From assembly GCA_956465555.1 (NCBI GenBank), contig OY101127.1, forward strand, positions 620,001 through 684,000: a DNA stretch of 64,000 nucleotides, written 5' to 3'. The stretch is from Nitzschia sp. pyKryTriq1. Its lineage: Eukaryota > Bacillariophyta > Bacillariophyceae > Bacillariales > Bacillariaceae. Under the pieces are notes generated by a model that worked only from the letters and a program-made list of their open reading frames with translations, searched no databases and was not told the DNA's origin. Shown here piece after piece: positions 22,544 to 31,815 of this stretch. Every line of letters starts with the position of its first letter. Positions within the stretch are counted from its first letter, which is position 1. A program made the translations under genes and the position numbers.

Positions 22544-25500
22544 TTATTTCTTCTTGTCGCCTTCACCGTCCTTCTCAAATTCGTCCAGAAGCATGTCGTC
22601 AAGTGGGGCGAACTTGTCCATAGTAGCCAAAATGGAGGCTCCAACCGTCTTGCGACGATCGTATTGATCACGACTCAAGGGGCTCCAAATGACTTCGTCT
22701 GCATTGAAACCTTCTTCAAATCGCCAGCGCTTCTCACTCACCACCGTGGTATTATGCTTCTTGAATCTCCATTGGGGCTTGGTGCTGAAGCGAATTTTCT
22801 TTTCTCGCTCTTCGTCGTCGACAAGACTTTGCTCGTCACTTTCCTGCGAATAGTGTTTCAGCGTTTTGGGCACTTTGGGCTTGGAGGAAGTCCTGGGCGA
22901 TGGTTTTGGTGATGGCTTGGGTGATGCCGTAGAGGATTGCCTGGCTTTCATCTTGATGGTTAATCTCTTTTTCTTTCCAGATGGCGATCCCTCCTCGCCG
23001 TCACTTGCTTCCTCAAAGTCGCTGTCGTCTTCGTTCAACAATTCGTCCGACAATTCATCATCTGGCTCTAACTCGATCCAAAAGCGGATTTCCCGTGTCC
23101 GATATGTCTTCTTCTTCTTGATGTGATCCGAAATCCCCAGATTCTTCATTTTCTGGGCATAGTCTTTGCCGTAGGGAATGTTGAGAACCATGAATGGCTG
23201 CCCGTCAACGTATTCGATAGTAATCAACTGATGATCCGTAGGCTCTAAAGGTTGTACTTCCAGTTCCGCCACAACGGCTGCAAATTCATCAACTTCCTTC
23301 TCGGCTAAATCCAAATTGCCAAGCTCTTGAAAAACCTCAGCAATGACAACAGCCTTTTCATCGTTCACAACTTTTCGAAGATTCACCATTTCTCTCGAAT
23401 TATTAATGTCAAAGCCCCGTTTCTTGACCTTACGGAGGTTGAACATGATGCCGGCGGCTTCCCTGGCTTCTGACCGTGTCATCTGCACTTTTCTCAATTT
23501 TGCGATTGCATCTGTAATTTCGTCTCGATATTTGCTTTCACCCTTTCCAAGAGACCGCACAATTTCCGCTAGTTCAAACCTTTCGGGGTCATTCAAATTT
23601 AGCCGTCGGAGTCCCTTTAGCACTCTAAGCATCTCTCTTGATTTCTTGTTTGTGTCAATTTGCTTACGAAGTTTGGTTAGTGCTTCGTCCGAAGCCTTTT
23701 CTTCCTCGGGCGTTTGTACTGGTCTAAGGTTGCGGAGAAAGCCTGCCACCGCCGCCGCTTCCTTCTTGTTCATTTTAGCCTTTTTCAACTTGAGGAGTGC
23801 ATGTACGAGATAATCGGCATCTTCTGGTTTCAATCGCGCCTTCGCTCGGTCTGCCAGCTCTTTAGCTTTTTCTTCTTCCGCCTTCTTGGCTGCGGATCGC
23901 TTAGCTTTCAGTCCTGCCAAGACATGCTCAAGCTCATCCATGCTGTTGTCCTTCTTGCCATCTCCATCTTCTTTTAGATCACGAATAACTTCTGCCAATT
24001 CAGCTTCTTGGCCTTCGCGCATGCTTAAAACGATTTGTTGTAATTGATCTATGGCATCGTCTACACCTGATGGATCCTTCATATTCGGTACCACCTTTCT
24101 CAACCTAGAAATGGCTTGTTGAATCATCTCGACAGCTCCAGCGCTGGTCGGAGTCAATTTTCGGAGATATTTGACGGTTCCTGCCAGTTCTTCTTTTACT
24201 TCCAAATTATAGTCTGTTTGTTGGCCAATATCACTGAGGCATTTGATGACCTTACGTAATTCTTCCATACGATTAGGCCCCAAATTGGACGAAAAGACAC
24301 CCTGCCGGTTCAAATCTTCGAACAAATCAAATAATTCCTTTTGGGCGCTGCCCTGGCCACCTCCTGTTTTCCGCAGCTGTTGAACCATTTGCAACAATTC
24401 GGATGCTTGTTGGCCGCTTTTATCGACATTTTTGGGTGTAATGACGGTACGCCTTAAATTGGCCAAGACCATTTGCAGCTCTTCGTCCGGTTCGCTCTTT
24501 ATGGAATGAGCCGACAAGTCTAGAACTGCCATTGACTTGAGCTTTGCCGTGCCGCTTACAGTAAAGTTGCGCCGGGCATTCGCCTGAGGAGAAATAATGG
24601 TATTCCGCCCCCGAGGACTATACTCGGGCATGGAGAGTGACGCTGAGGAATCCCCCATCCTTTCAAAGAAGCCCGAGCTTCGGCTCACGTCATCGACGAG
24701 CTGATCTAAGGAGCACAAGACTCGTGTCAATTCATCCCATTGCGTCGAGGCGTCTTCTGTCATTTCCACAGGTTCGGAATTCCTTATAACATTGGCTAAT
24801 TCTTCGACTTCGCGCTTTCCAACGCTCCAACTTATTTTTTCCATTCGCTCAGTGACTGGCTTCAAGTCGTCGTTCGGGATCTTTTTCAATCGACCAATTA
24901 CATCTTCCAGCATGCCTATCGAACGAGGATTGGAAGACGAGAGCTGATTCAAAATGCGGGCACATACTTCCAATTCGAGTCGATGTGGCTCCTTATAATC
25001 CAGTTGTTTGACTATGCTTTCGATGGACTCGACAAGAGGGCCATTGATTTCGTTCACTTCAGCAGTTCCAAGATGAGCTGCCAAGAGTGATTCCCGACGA
25101 AGATTTTGGATAATATGCAAGAAAGAATCTGCGCCTTGAACATCGTCCACGACGCGATTGTGTTTCAAATGCTTGATAATTTGAATGATTTCCCAAGCTT
25201 GCTGTTCACATGGCTCGTCATCACTGGTGGGCTTTTGGTGAAGAGCCACTTTGCGGAGTTGGGAAATGGCTTGATTGAGGGGTGTCCAATCTTGTCGAGG
25301 GCGACTAAGGTGGGTCGACGAAGCATTCAGGCCCTCCAGACTACCACGCAAGGAATCGCTCTTGGCTTTGGCTTCCTTACTGACTCTGAAATTGCGCTTG
25401 GGGGATGTGATTTGGGGGGACGAGGCTACAAAACCACTAGGCGGCTCTGCCGACTGCCCTTCAAAGGCCGAAAATGCTTTGACAAACTTGTTGCGATCGA

Positions 25501-26569
25501 CTCTTTCTTCTTTTTGGATTGGGGAGATACCCAAAGGGCTGCGCTGACCTAGACCCAACGACTGCGATTTAACGGGAAGGCCAACGGGTCGGCCAACAGG
25601 TCGGGCACTGGCACCTGTCGCCGTCTTGGGCGCGGAAGCGCCAATCGCGAGCGATTGCGCCTTTACCGGAATTTTTCGGGGTTTTACTTTCGGAGATGAT
25701 GCAGAAATTAAAGGGATTCCAGCTGATGCCTTGTTCTTGGGGGCGTCGTCGTCGTCGTCATCCAGATTTGGAATTGGAGAGACGACAGGCGAGTTTTTTA
25801 CGGAATAGGTTTTGTGTTTGGCAGAACTTGGAGTTCCGAGCCAATCATCAGGTCGAAATTGTTCTGGGGATTCGGGAGCTCCCCACTTAGCTTTCGTTTT
25901 GCTGTTGCTACTGGTACTGTTGAAACTGTCGTGGAAGGAGCTGTTCAGTTCGTGGCCCGAGCCGCCGAGGAATTCCTGCGATCTGTTGAGGTCCGCCTGT
26001 TGATTGATCGAATCTCGCATCATGGCTTTGAACTTTTCGGGATCGGGTGCCAGTTTGCTGATGCTATGATTGCTGCCTTTGTCCATTGGTGGTGGTGGCG
26101 GCGAAGCAAAGGTCGACTCGTGATGTGAGGACGAGGCGCCCAAGGTATGCCGCGTCAGGCCAGCGGGCGATGATTTCCCACCGGGGGCGGCTTTTACTAC
26201 GGGCACCGCCGGTGGTTTGCTATTGCTGTGAGCGCTCTCTCCGTCCAGATTCGGTGGTGCCATGACGCTAGGCAGAAGATTCTTGACTTTATACGATTTT
26301 CGCTTCGCGGAACCTGGACTGCCTAGCCAGTCGTCGGGACGATCTGGCGATTTGAGAACTCCTGCTTTTGCTTTTGCTTGCACTGGTACCTTGGGGCGCC
26401 CACTGCGAGGGGAAAAGGAATAATCATCGCCACCCACAAATTCCTGCGATCGATTCAAGGCGTCGTGGCCCTCGTTGTTCGAGTTACGAATCATCTCCTT
26501 GAACTTATCCAACTCCAATTCAGCTTCCGCCTCGCCGTCGCTGTTCTTCTTGTTGCTGTTCGCACTCAT
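22544..26569 (-). CDS. 1341-aa repetitive protein of unknown function
   Basis: I do not recognise a family. I use the ATG at 26569; an upstream GTG is in frame but unlikely. The N-terminal 300 residues hold two copies of one module: KFKEMIRNS...LNRSQEF...RPDDWLGSP..AKRKSYKVKN at about 21-97 and KFKAMMRDS...LNRSQEF...RPDDWLGTP..AKHKTYSVKN at about 178-259, in a Pro/Ser/Lys-rich setting. Residues about 400-1110 are a string of helical units of 35-45 aa, each built around a core like LRKV or LRKL with Glu/Asp/Lys surfaces. A conserved-looking segment (PLEPTDHQLITIEYVDGQPF) follows, then a basic Ser/Pro tail and a final WRFEEGFNADEVIWSPL block. The look is of a scaffold or cytoskeletal protein; that is a guess. 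Confidence 0.75.
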   Translation of the reverse strand: MSANSNKKNSDGEAEAELELDKFKEMIRNSNNEGHDALNRSQEFVGGDDYSFSPRSGRPKVPVQAKAKAGVLKSPDRPDDWLGSPGSAKRKSYKVKNLLPSVMAPPNLDGESAHSNSKPPAVPVVKAAPGGKSSPAGLTRHTLGASSSHHESTFASPPPPPMDKGSNHSISKLAPDPEKFKAMMRDSINQQADLNRSQEFLGGSGHELNSSFHDSFNSTSSNSKTKAKWGAPESPEQFRPDDWLGTPSSAKHKTYSVKNSPVVSPIPNLDDDDDDAPKNKASAGIPLISASSPKVKPRKIPVKAQSLAIGASAPKTATGASARPVGRPVGLPVKSQSLGLGQRSPLGISPIQKEERVDRNKFVKAFSAFEGQSAEPPSGFVASSPQITSPKRNFRVSKEAKAKSDSLRGSLEGLNASSTHLSRPRQDWTPLNQAISQLRKVALHQKPTSDDEPCEQQAWEIIQIIKHLKHNRVVDDVQGADSFLHIIQNLRRESLLAAHLGTAEVNEINGPLVESIESIVKQLDYKEPHRLELEVCARILNQLSSSNPRSIGMLEDVIGRLKKIPNDDLKPVTERMEKISWSVGKREVEELANVIRNSEPVEMTEDASTQWDELTRVLCSLDQLVDDVSRSSGFFERMGDSSASLSMPEYSPRGRNTIISPQANARRNFTVSGTAKLKSMAVLDLSAHSIKSEPDEELQMVLANLRRTVITPKNVDKSGQQASELLQMVQQLRKTGGGQGSAQKELFDLFEDLNRQGVFSSNLGPNRMEELRKVIKCLSDIGQQTDYNLEVKEELAGTVKYLRKLTPTSAGAVEMIQQAISRLRKVVPNMKDPSGVDDAIDQLQQIVLSMREGQEAELAEVIRDLKEDGDGKKDNSMDELEHVLAGLKAKRSAAKKAEEEKAKELADRAKARLKPEDADYLVHALLKLKKAKMNKKEAAAVAGFLRNLRPVQTPEEEKASDEALTKLRKQIDTNKKSREMLRVLKGLRRLNLNDPERFELAEIVRSLGKGESKYRDEITDAIAKLRKVQMTRSEAREAAGIMFNLRKVKKRGFDINNSREMVNLRKVVNDEKAVVIAEVFQELGNLDLAEKEVDEFAAVVAELEVQPLEPTDHQLITIEYVDGQPFMVLNIPYGKDYAQKMKNLGISDHIKKKKTYRTREIRFWIELEPDDELSDELLNEDDSDFEEASDGEEGSPSGKKKRLTIKMKARQSSTASPKPSPKPSPRTSSKPKVPKTLKHYSQESDEQSLVDDEEREKKIRFSTKPQWRFKKHNTTVVSEKRWRFEEGFNADEVIWSPLSRDQYDRRKTVGASILATMDKFAPLDDMLLDEFEKDGEGDKKK

Positions 26570-26630
26570 GGTAACTACAGTACCAGGTACGAATACACGA
26601 ACTTGCACTCGTAGAGTAAAATCAGGAATG

Positions 26631-26659
26631 AGTCAGTCAGTCAGTCAGTCAGTCAGTCA
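26631..26659. repeat. (AGTC)n microsatellite
   Basis: About seven uninterrupted units lie 60 bp upstream of the 1341-aa gene. Confidence 0.9.
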
Positions 26660-27434
26660 AGTAATCGTGATGAGAGTAGAGAATGCGGAAGAGCGGAAAA
26701 TGAAGACGGTAGACTAGATTTAGGCAAGCAGAAAGCAAGTGTTGTGTGCGTTGTGTCAGCGATGGACGATCGATAAAGGTCCGCAATCGATCATCGTCAA
26801 AAAATAAAATCTCAGTCGACCCCGCGGTCCCGGTATTTCTGTATCATACACGGTATTAAATACGTATCAGTACAGTACAGTACTGGTACCTGTAAGTTGT
26901 GTAGAAGTATACTGGTACGCGCCGGAACCCCGTTTGTTCAACTAACGGTCGGTACCGGTAGGTGCAGCCGTGGTGCAGCCTCATCCGCCTGTCGCAGTAC
27001 ACTATGTAAATACTCGTATCTGTGTTCGTGAGAAAAAGAATTAACAAAACAACGTTTGTACCCGGTACCTAACATCATTAGAATATGGCCCTAAATGTAA
27101 TTAAGTGATGTCGCATTGTCATACTTCGTACGAGAAAGCCTCAACGGGGCTTGCATCTTTACCGGCGGTATGTTATATCGGAAGCACACTTATTTTTATT
27201 TATGCCTCACCGGATCATTCCTACTGGATTCCGTTTTAGGAATTTGGAATTCATCCGATCATCCGGCAAGACCAGCCGCAGTTTCCTTCAAGAACCCCCT
27301 GAAACTCCAAACTCCAACCAAAACCAAGAAAATCTAAAACATCATATTCTGTTTCTTATCTTTTTTCTTCAAACACTCTACCGGTATGAGAGATGAGAGC
27401 GAACGAGTAAACTGTTATTCTGAAATCATCATCC

Positions 27435-27483
27435 AACACAACACAACACAACACAACACAACACAACACAACACAACACAACA
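27435..27483. repeat. (AACAC)n microsatellite
   Basis: Nearly ten uninterrupted 5-bp units. They keep an open frame with the SDR-like gene from an ATG at 27386, where they would encode repeats of HNTTQ, but are more likely 5' UTR. Confidence 0.9.
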
Positions 27484-27532
27484 AGTCCACAACGCAATTC
27501 TCTTTGACATCAAACAGTCTCTATATCTAACC

Positions 27533-29533
27533 ATGTCGGAGACTGGACCGTCTTCATTCTCACACTCGGAAATTCAAATGTCTGCGGAGGAACAAGTAGT
27601 CAGCAACCACGACAAGAACTCCACCGGTTTTGTCGCTCCACTGGAGGCCAGAGGCATTACGTCCGACGACCTCCAAACGGCCGTCAGGGTGTTGCAAGCC
27701 GTCGCTGGTCTCGGTGAATCTCGCAAACGATCTCGTGGTGACGAAGAATCATCGGTGGGCTTGTTGGCCTACAAACATTCCAATTTGCGTCCCTTGCGCA
27801 AGGCGTTGGCGTCGTGTCTTGCATTGCATCAGGAATCCATGTACGAAGGCAAATCGAGGCAAGATTTTTTGCAACTCAAGGAAAAAGAAAAGCAGCTCAA
27901 ACGACAAAAAAATGCCGAGGCCGCCCAGCAAAGAAAGTTCATCGCGGGTACTGCATTACGAAAGGGGAGAATTGAACGTTTGAAAGAAAAACAATCTGAA
28001 GCCAAAGAAGAAGAAATGGCAAAAGTGAAGTTTATGATTCCTGACGGCCACGTCGACACGAACAATAATTATCATACGGATGATTCTTCCAACGCTCCCA
28101 AATTGCTCGCTGCCGCCGATGCTACGAAAGAAGAAAATGAAGATGTGGAAACAATCAAGTTGCCCAAACTTCGTTCTTGCTATACGTGCAAAGATCGGTT
28201 TCGAGAATTGCATCACTTCTATGATCAACTGTGCCCGTCTTGCGCGCCATTGAATTGGGAAAAGCGACACCAAACAGCAAATTTGGATGGAAAAGTTGCC
28301 GTAGTAACGGGATCCCGGGTCAAGATTGGCTATCAAACCTGTCTCAAATTGTTGAGGGCTGGAGCGACCGTCGTAGCAACGACTCGATTCCCAAATTCTG
28401 CAGCGGCGACGTATCGAACGGAGCCGGATTTCTCGAAATGGCAGCATCGATTGCAAGTGTATGGGTTGGACTTGCGCGATGTCACGGGGCTGGAGGCCTT
28501 TTGTCGGTTTCTCAAGATGAAATTTTCCGAATCGGGGATTGACATGCTCATTAACAATGCGTGTCAAACGGTTCGGCGACCAACCGCGTATTATTTACCC
28601 GCATGTCAAAAGGAAGAAGATTTGTGGCAACAAGGAGACGAAACTCACAAGAATTTATTAGGCGGATGCTTACAATTTGAACAAATCCGACGTCGCCTCT
28701 TGTTGGATCACAAGGCGCAGCAACATGGGGGAACAAAACATCAACCTCGACTGCAGCAAGCACCAGCTGCTGTCCCGCTCTTGGCTGCGAACGATTCGGC
28801 GAATACTGACACCACCATGATGGTAGAAGAGGTCACCACATCCACCGAAACGGGTTCTACCATCGTTACGACAGTGAACGAAGAGAAATATACCGCTGTT
28901 CCGTTTGAGCAAACAGGCATGTCCCACTCAGCCGCCATGTCCCAAATGGTTCTATTGCCCGAAGATGCCGGCGTATCCGATTCCATCCTCCCGCCTGGCG
29001 TGACTGACATAAATGGACAACAACTTGATTTGAGAAAGACAAACAGCTGGCTTTTGAAAATGGAAGAAGTCTCTACCCCCGAGGTGATGGAATGCATGTT
29101 TATTAACGCGATTGCACCATTTGTGTTGAATTCCCGTCTCAAACCCCTCATGAGCATCCCCAAACCTCACGATGATCGGTACATTATAAACGTGTCAGCC
29201 ATGGAAGGAAAATTCTATCGCTACAAAATGGCCAATCATCCTCACACCAACATGGCCAAGGCTGCTCTCAACATGATGACACGGACGTCAGCCGAAGATT
29301 TGGCCAAAAGTCATGGAATCTACATGAACTCGGTCGATACTGGATGGATTAATGACGAAAATCCTCTAGAAAAGGCGCACAATATTGCACAGAACAATCA
29401 CTTTCAAACGCCTATTGACGAAGTGGATGCAGCCGCGCGTATCCTCGATCCGATTTTTACAGGTTGCAACCATCCCGACCAACCCAAGGACTATGGCAAA
29501 TTCTTGAAGGATTATCGTGAAACGGAATGGTAG
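27533..29533 (+). CDS. SDR-fold oxidoreductase-like protein with zinc-ribbon-like insert
   Basis: Short-chain dehydrogenase/reductase fold, 666 aa from the ATG at 27533. An in-frame ATG at 27386 would add 49 residues encoded largely by the AACAC repeat. Residues 1-210 are charged and helical. A four-Cys motif follows, CYTC (216, 219) and CPSC (234, 237), then the Rossmann domain with TGSRVKIG (about 259) and NNAC (341). A 130-residue low-complexity insert splits the domain before NVSAMEG (Ser555) and HTNMAKAALN. In the classic Y-x3-K pair the Tyr is replaced by Thr572, with Lys576 kept, so normal SDR chemistry is doubtful. I recall similar sequences in other protists and fungi, so this may be a distinct conserved family. 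Confidence 0.8.
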   Translation: MSETGPSSFSHSEIQMSAEEQVVSNHDKNSTGFVAPLEARGITSDDLQTAVRVLQAVAGLGESRKRSRGDEESSVGLLAYKHSNLRPLRKALASCLALHQESMYEGKSRQDFLQLKEKEKQLKRQKNAEAAQQRKFIAGTALRKGRIERLKEKQSEAKEEEMAKVKFMIPDGHVDTNNNYHTDDSSNAPKLLAAADATKEENEDVETIKLPKLRSCYTCKDRFRELHHFYDQLCPSCAPLNWEKRHQTANLDGKVAVVTGSRVKIGYQTCLKLLRAGATVVATTRFPNSAAATYRTEPDFSKWQHRLQVYGLDLRDVTGLEAFCRFLKMKFSESGIDMLINNACQTVRRPTAYYLPACQKEEDLWQQGDETHKNLLGGCLQFEQIRRRLLLDHKAQQHGGTKHQPRLQQAPAAVPLLAANDSANTDTTMMVEEVTTSTETGSTIVTTVNEEKYTAVPFEQTGMSHSAAMSQMVLLPEDAGVSDSILPPGVTDINGQQLDLRKTNSWLLKMEEVSTPEVMECMFINAIAPFVLNSRLKPLMSIPKPHDDRYIINVSAMEGKFYRYKMANHPHTNMAKAALNMMTRTSAEDLAKSHGIYMNSVDTGWINDENPLEKAHNIAQNNHFQTPIDEVDAAARILDPIFTGCNHPDQPKDYGKFLKDYRETEW

Positions 29534-29595
29534 AAATAGCAATATAGAAAAAATAGATTGAACTCTAATCCACCATCATATGTCCTCTAGAGGCT

Positions 29596-30882
29596 TTAGG
29601 AATTGAGCGTTTTCTTAAAGACAAGGCTCGCTCGTGCCGCCTCTTCGTTGGCGGTTTCAGCGGTCCGAACGGTGTGTTGAAAGCGCATTTGACAATCGGC
29701 AAACATCTCGGTACAATCCCCTTGCATCAAAGTAAATACATGGGGCTTGTTATTCGGGGATGATGAGGACGACGACGACGACGACGACGTCTCGCTTTTG
29801 GGCATTTCTCGAAAAGCAAATTTCCGAATCGCTCCTACACTGACCACCGCAGTGGAATAGTCCCAAAGTTTTCCTTGATCTGGGTCTATATGGTAGCGCA
29901 TGCCGGATCCACCATCAGGATAATGATTCAGCAGGCATCCATCGTAATAAATCCCGGTCTGTCGGTGCAGTTCGTCGCGCACGTTTTCGACCAGCGGGGA
30001 CCATGAACGCCGTGGCATACTCTTTCCAGAATATTCAAAGGGAGCCACTGTCTCATCCCCTTCCCAGGCCGTCTCTCGGCGTTCCGGAACGATCTTATTG
30101 GAAGTGGTCTTGATGGCATCGATTTGAAAGTCAACTTGTTTGAGTAAGTTTGGTACCGTCAACTCCACAATCGATCCCATGGCTCCAGGTCGAATACAAA
30201 ACGGTAGATCCAAGGAGTCATGGGCCTCTTGGATTCTTGCTGGTAATGAAATATCGAGTTTTGGATCCGAGACAGCTCCAACTAAGTGCAAGGAATCCAA
30301 GGCCCACTTCAAGCCAGAAAACTGATGTGGTAACAAATCGGACGATATTGTATCCGCGACGGCATGCCAGTGCTGAATCATGGGCTCCCAAGTGGAGACG
30401 GACCGATTGGGAGATAACCGTGCCAAAATTGCCGCCGCCTTGATTCCTTCGACCGCCGCTTCGAGGGTCGCGGGTGAGGAATCCCAAGATCCATTCGAAA
30501 TCAATGCATCCACCGCAGTATCAAGTGGATCCCACGACCAATCTTGGTAGTCACATGGAGAGGACGGCGCAGCAGAATGTCCACTGAATCTAGGAGAAAA
30601 TCTGCGGCGATTGTCCAGTCCCACAACTTGCTTCGATAATCTCACTAGCAGCGTACTCGACAAGATCAGGATTTCATCCTTGGATGTGCCACTAGGAAGC
30701 TTCGCTCCAACATTTTGCAACATTTGTTCGGGTGTGGTGCACTTTTGCAGCTCCGCAAAAGTCGGAATATTGCCAGTTCGCCTTCTCGAAGCTGTCGAAA
30801 AGGAAAGGGTCTGATGGAACCATCGGGTCAAGAACAACAGCAACCCCGTCAGAAAGCGCGACAGGTTGGCTGATGTCTCCAT
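29596..30882 (-). CDS. AlkB-like 2-oxoglutarate/Fe(II) dioxygenase
   Basis: Oxidative demethylase family acting on nucleic acids or proteins. I take the ATG at 30882 (428 aa); the frame extends five codons to a GTG. The N-terminus (residues about 8-35) is hydrophobic then Ser/Arg-rich, suggesting an organelle signal. The dioxygenase domain is C-terminal: NHYPDGGSGMRYHIDPD supplies the HxD iron ligands, QHTV the distal His, and RASLVFKK the Arg that binds 2-oxoglutarate. A Ser run encoded by a GAC/GTC microsatellite at about 29764-29792 sits in a loop between them. The substrate cannot be told from the sequence. It converges with the SDR-like gene (62-bp gap). Confidence 0.85.
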   Translation of the reverse strand: METSANLSRFLTGLLLFLTRWFHQTLSFSTASRRRTGNIPTFAELQKCTTPEQMLQNVGAKLPSGTSKDEILILSSTLLVRLSKQVVGLDNRRRFSPRFSGHSAAPSSPCDYQDWSWDPLDTAVDALISNGSWDSSPATLEAAVEGIKAAAILARLSPNRSVSTWEPMIQHWHAVADTISSDLLPHQFSGLKWALDSLHLVGAVSDPKLDISLPARIQEAHDSLDLPFCIRPGAMGSIVELTVPNLLKQVDFQIDAIKTTSNKIVPERRETAWEGDETVAPFEYSGKSMPRRSWSPLVENVRDELHRQTGIYYDGCLLNHYPDGGSGMRYHIDPDQGKLWDYSTAVVSVGAIRKFAFREMPKSETSSSSSSSSSSPNNKPHVFTLMQGDCTEMFADCQMRFQHTVRTAETANEEAARASLVFKKTLNS

Positions 30883-31815
30883 ATTGCGAAGAAGCACTGC
30901 ACATATATTTCGAGTCAGTCTGACAACAATTCTTCTTTTAAAAACAGCCCCCCGCCCGATTTTGTTCTGCTACAAGAGTTTTTGTAACCACTCCCAAAAT
31001 TCAGGAATATCAGTGCTCTAGCTAGAGTCGTCAACTAAGGATATCTAGGCACAGAAACAACAAACGGCGACGAAAGAGATGATTTCATAATCGTCGTCAT
31101 CGTCGAAAAATGAGTGGTGCGAATTGGTGCTAGGTGCTACCATAGGTGCAGTATTTCACATGTGCTTCTTGTGAAAGTAGCGCCGGGAGACGTAGCGGGG
31201 GTGCGGCGTGTGGAGGCGCTCGTAACGCAGCTGCTACTTGTACTGTACTGGTACCTGGTACCTGGTACCTGGTACCTGGTACCGGTTGTTTGTTTTCTCG
31301 ATCGTGATACTGTAAAGTATTTATTTCAAGATGATGAGATCACCGCGTGGTAAATCGCGTGATAATTGCCACTCTACGTGTAGAGTGCGATGAGCTCACC
31401 GCGGTAAAATCAAGCGCGGAGCTCACCGCGGTTCCCTGCGGTAAAATCACGTGCTTTTCATTTTATTCTTATTGATGTGACCAGACCGCAGTTATTAGTG
31501 GTAAAAGCTTGTGCCTGTATTGTCTTTTTATCGAGAGTTACCTGTAGCTTTTGGTTTCTGTTCTACAATTTACTCGGGTGCAATACATATTATTAGTCTA
31601 CCGGTACTTGTACTCGTAACGACGAAACAACGATTTGCGAAAAGTATAATAACAACAACGACCACGCACCACGCGATTGCTCGTACGTAATGAATTTTAG
31701 TTCACAATAATTATGAGCAAAGAGCTCTAAACATTGGTGAGGCTCGACGCACGTGCTAACGCTTATGGTACTTGGATCAATATTAACACAGTCGCAATAA
31801 TAAAGAAGGGGCGTA
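30883..31815. promoter_or_regulatory. Divergent promoter region with dyad-rich block
   Basis: This spacer lies between the AlkB-like and transporter genes. It holds a (CTGGTAC)-type tandem repeat at about 31245-31285 and an iterated block at 31341-31455: copies of TCACCGCG followed by GTAAAATC, and a hairpin CACTCTAC-GT-GTAGAGTG at 31371-31388. Confidence 0.55.
31249..31285. repeat. GGTACCT tandem repeat
   Basis: Four to five units of a 7-bp repeat that is close to self-complementary. It is one instance of the GTAC-rich sequence found in many spacers of the window. Confidence 0.85.

Larger units (their letters stand above)
26570..27532. promoter_or_regulatory. Divergent promoter region with microsatellites
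   Basis: This spacer separates the 1341-aa gene from the SDR-like gene. It holds an (AGTC)n run at 26631-26659, a GTAC-rich block at 26864-26960, and an (AACAC)n run at 27435-27483 that is probably in the 5' leader of the SDR-like gene. Confidence 0.55.

Noticed and set aside
26631-26659. Possible CRISPR-like spacing in the AGTC run
   Set aside because: Uninterrupted microsatellite without spacers, in a eukaryotic genome.
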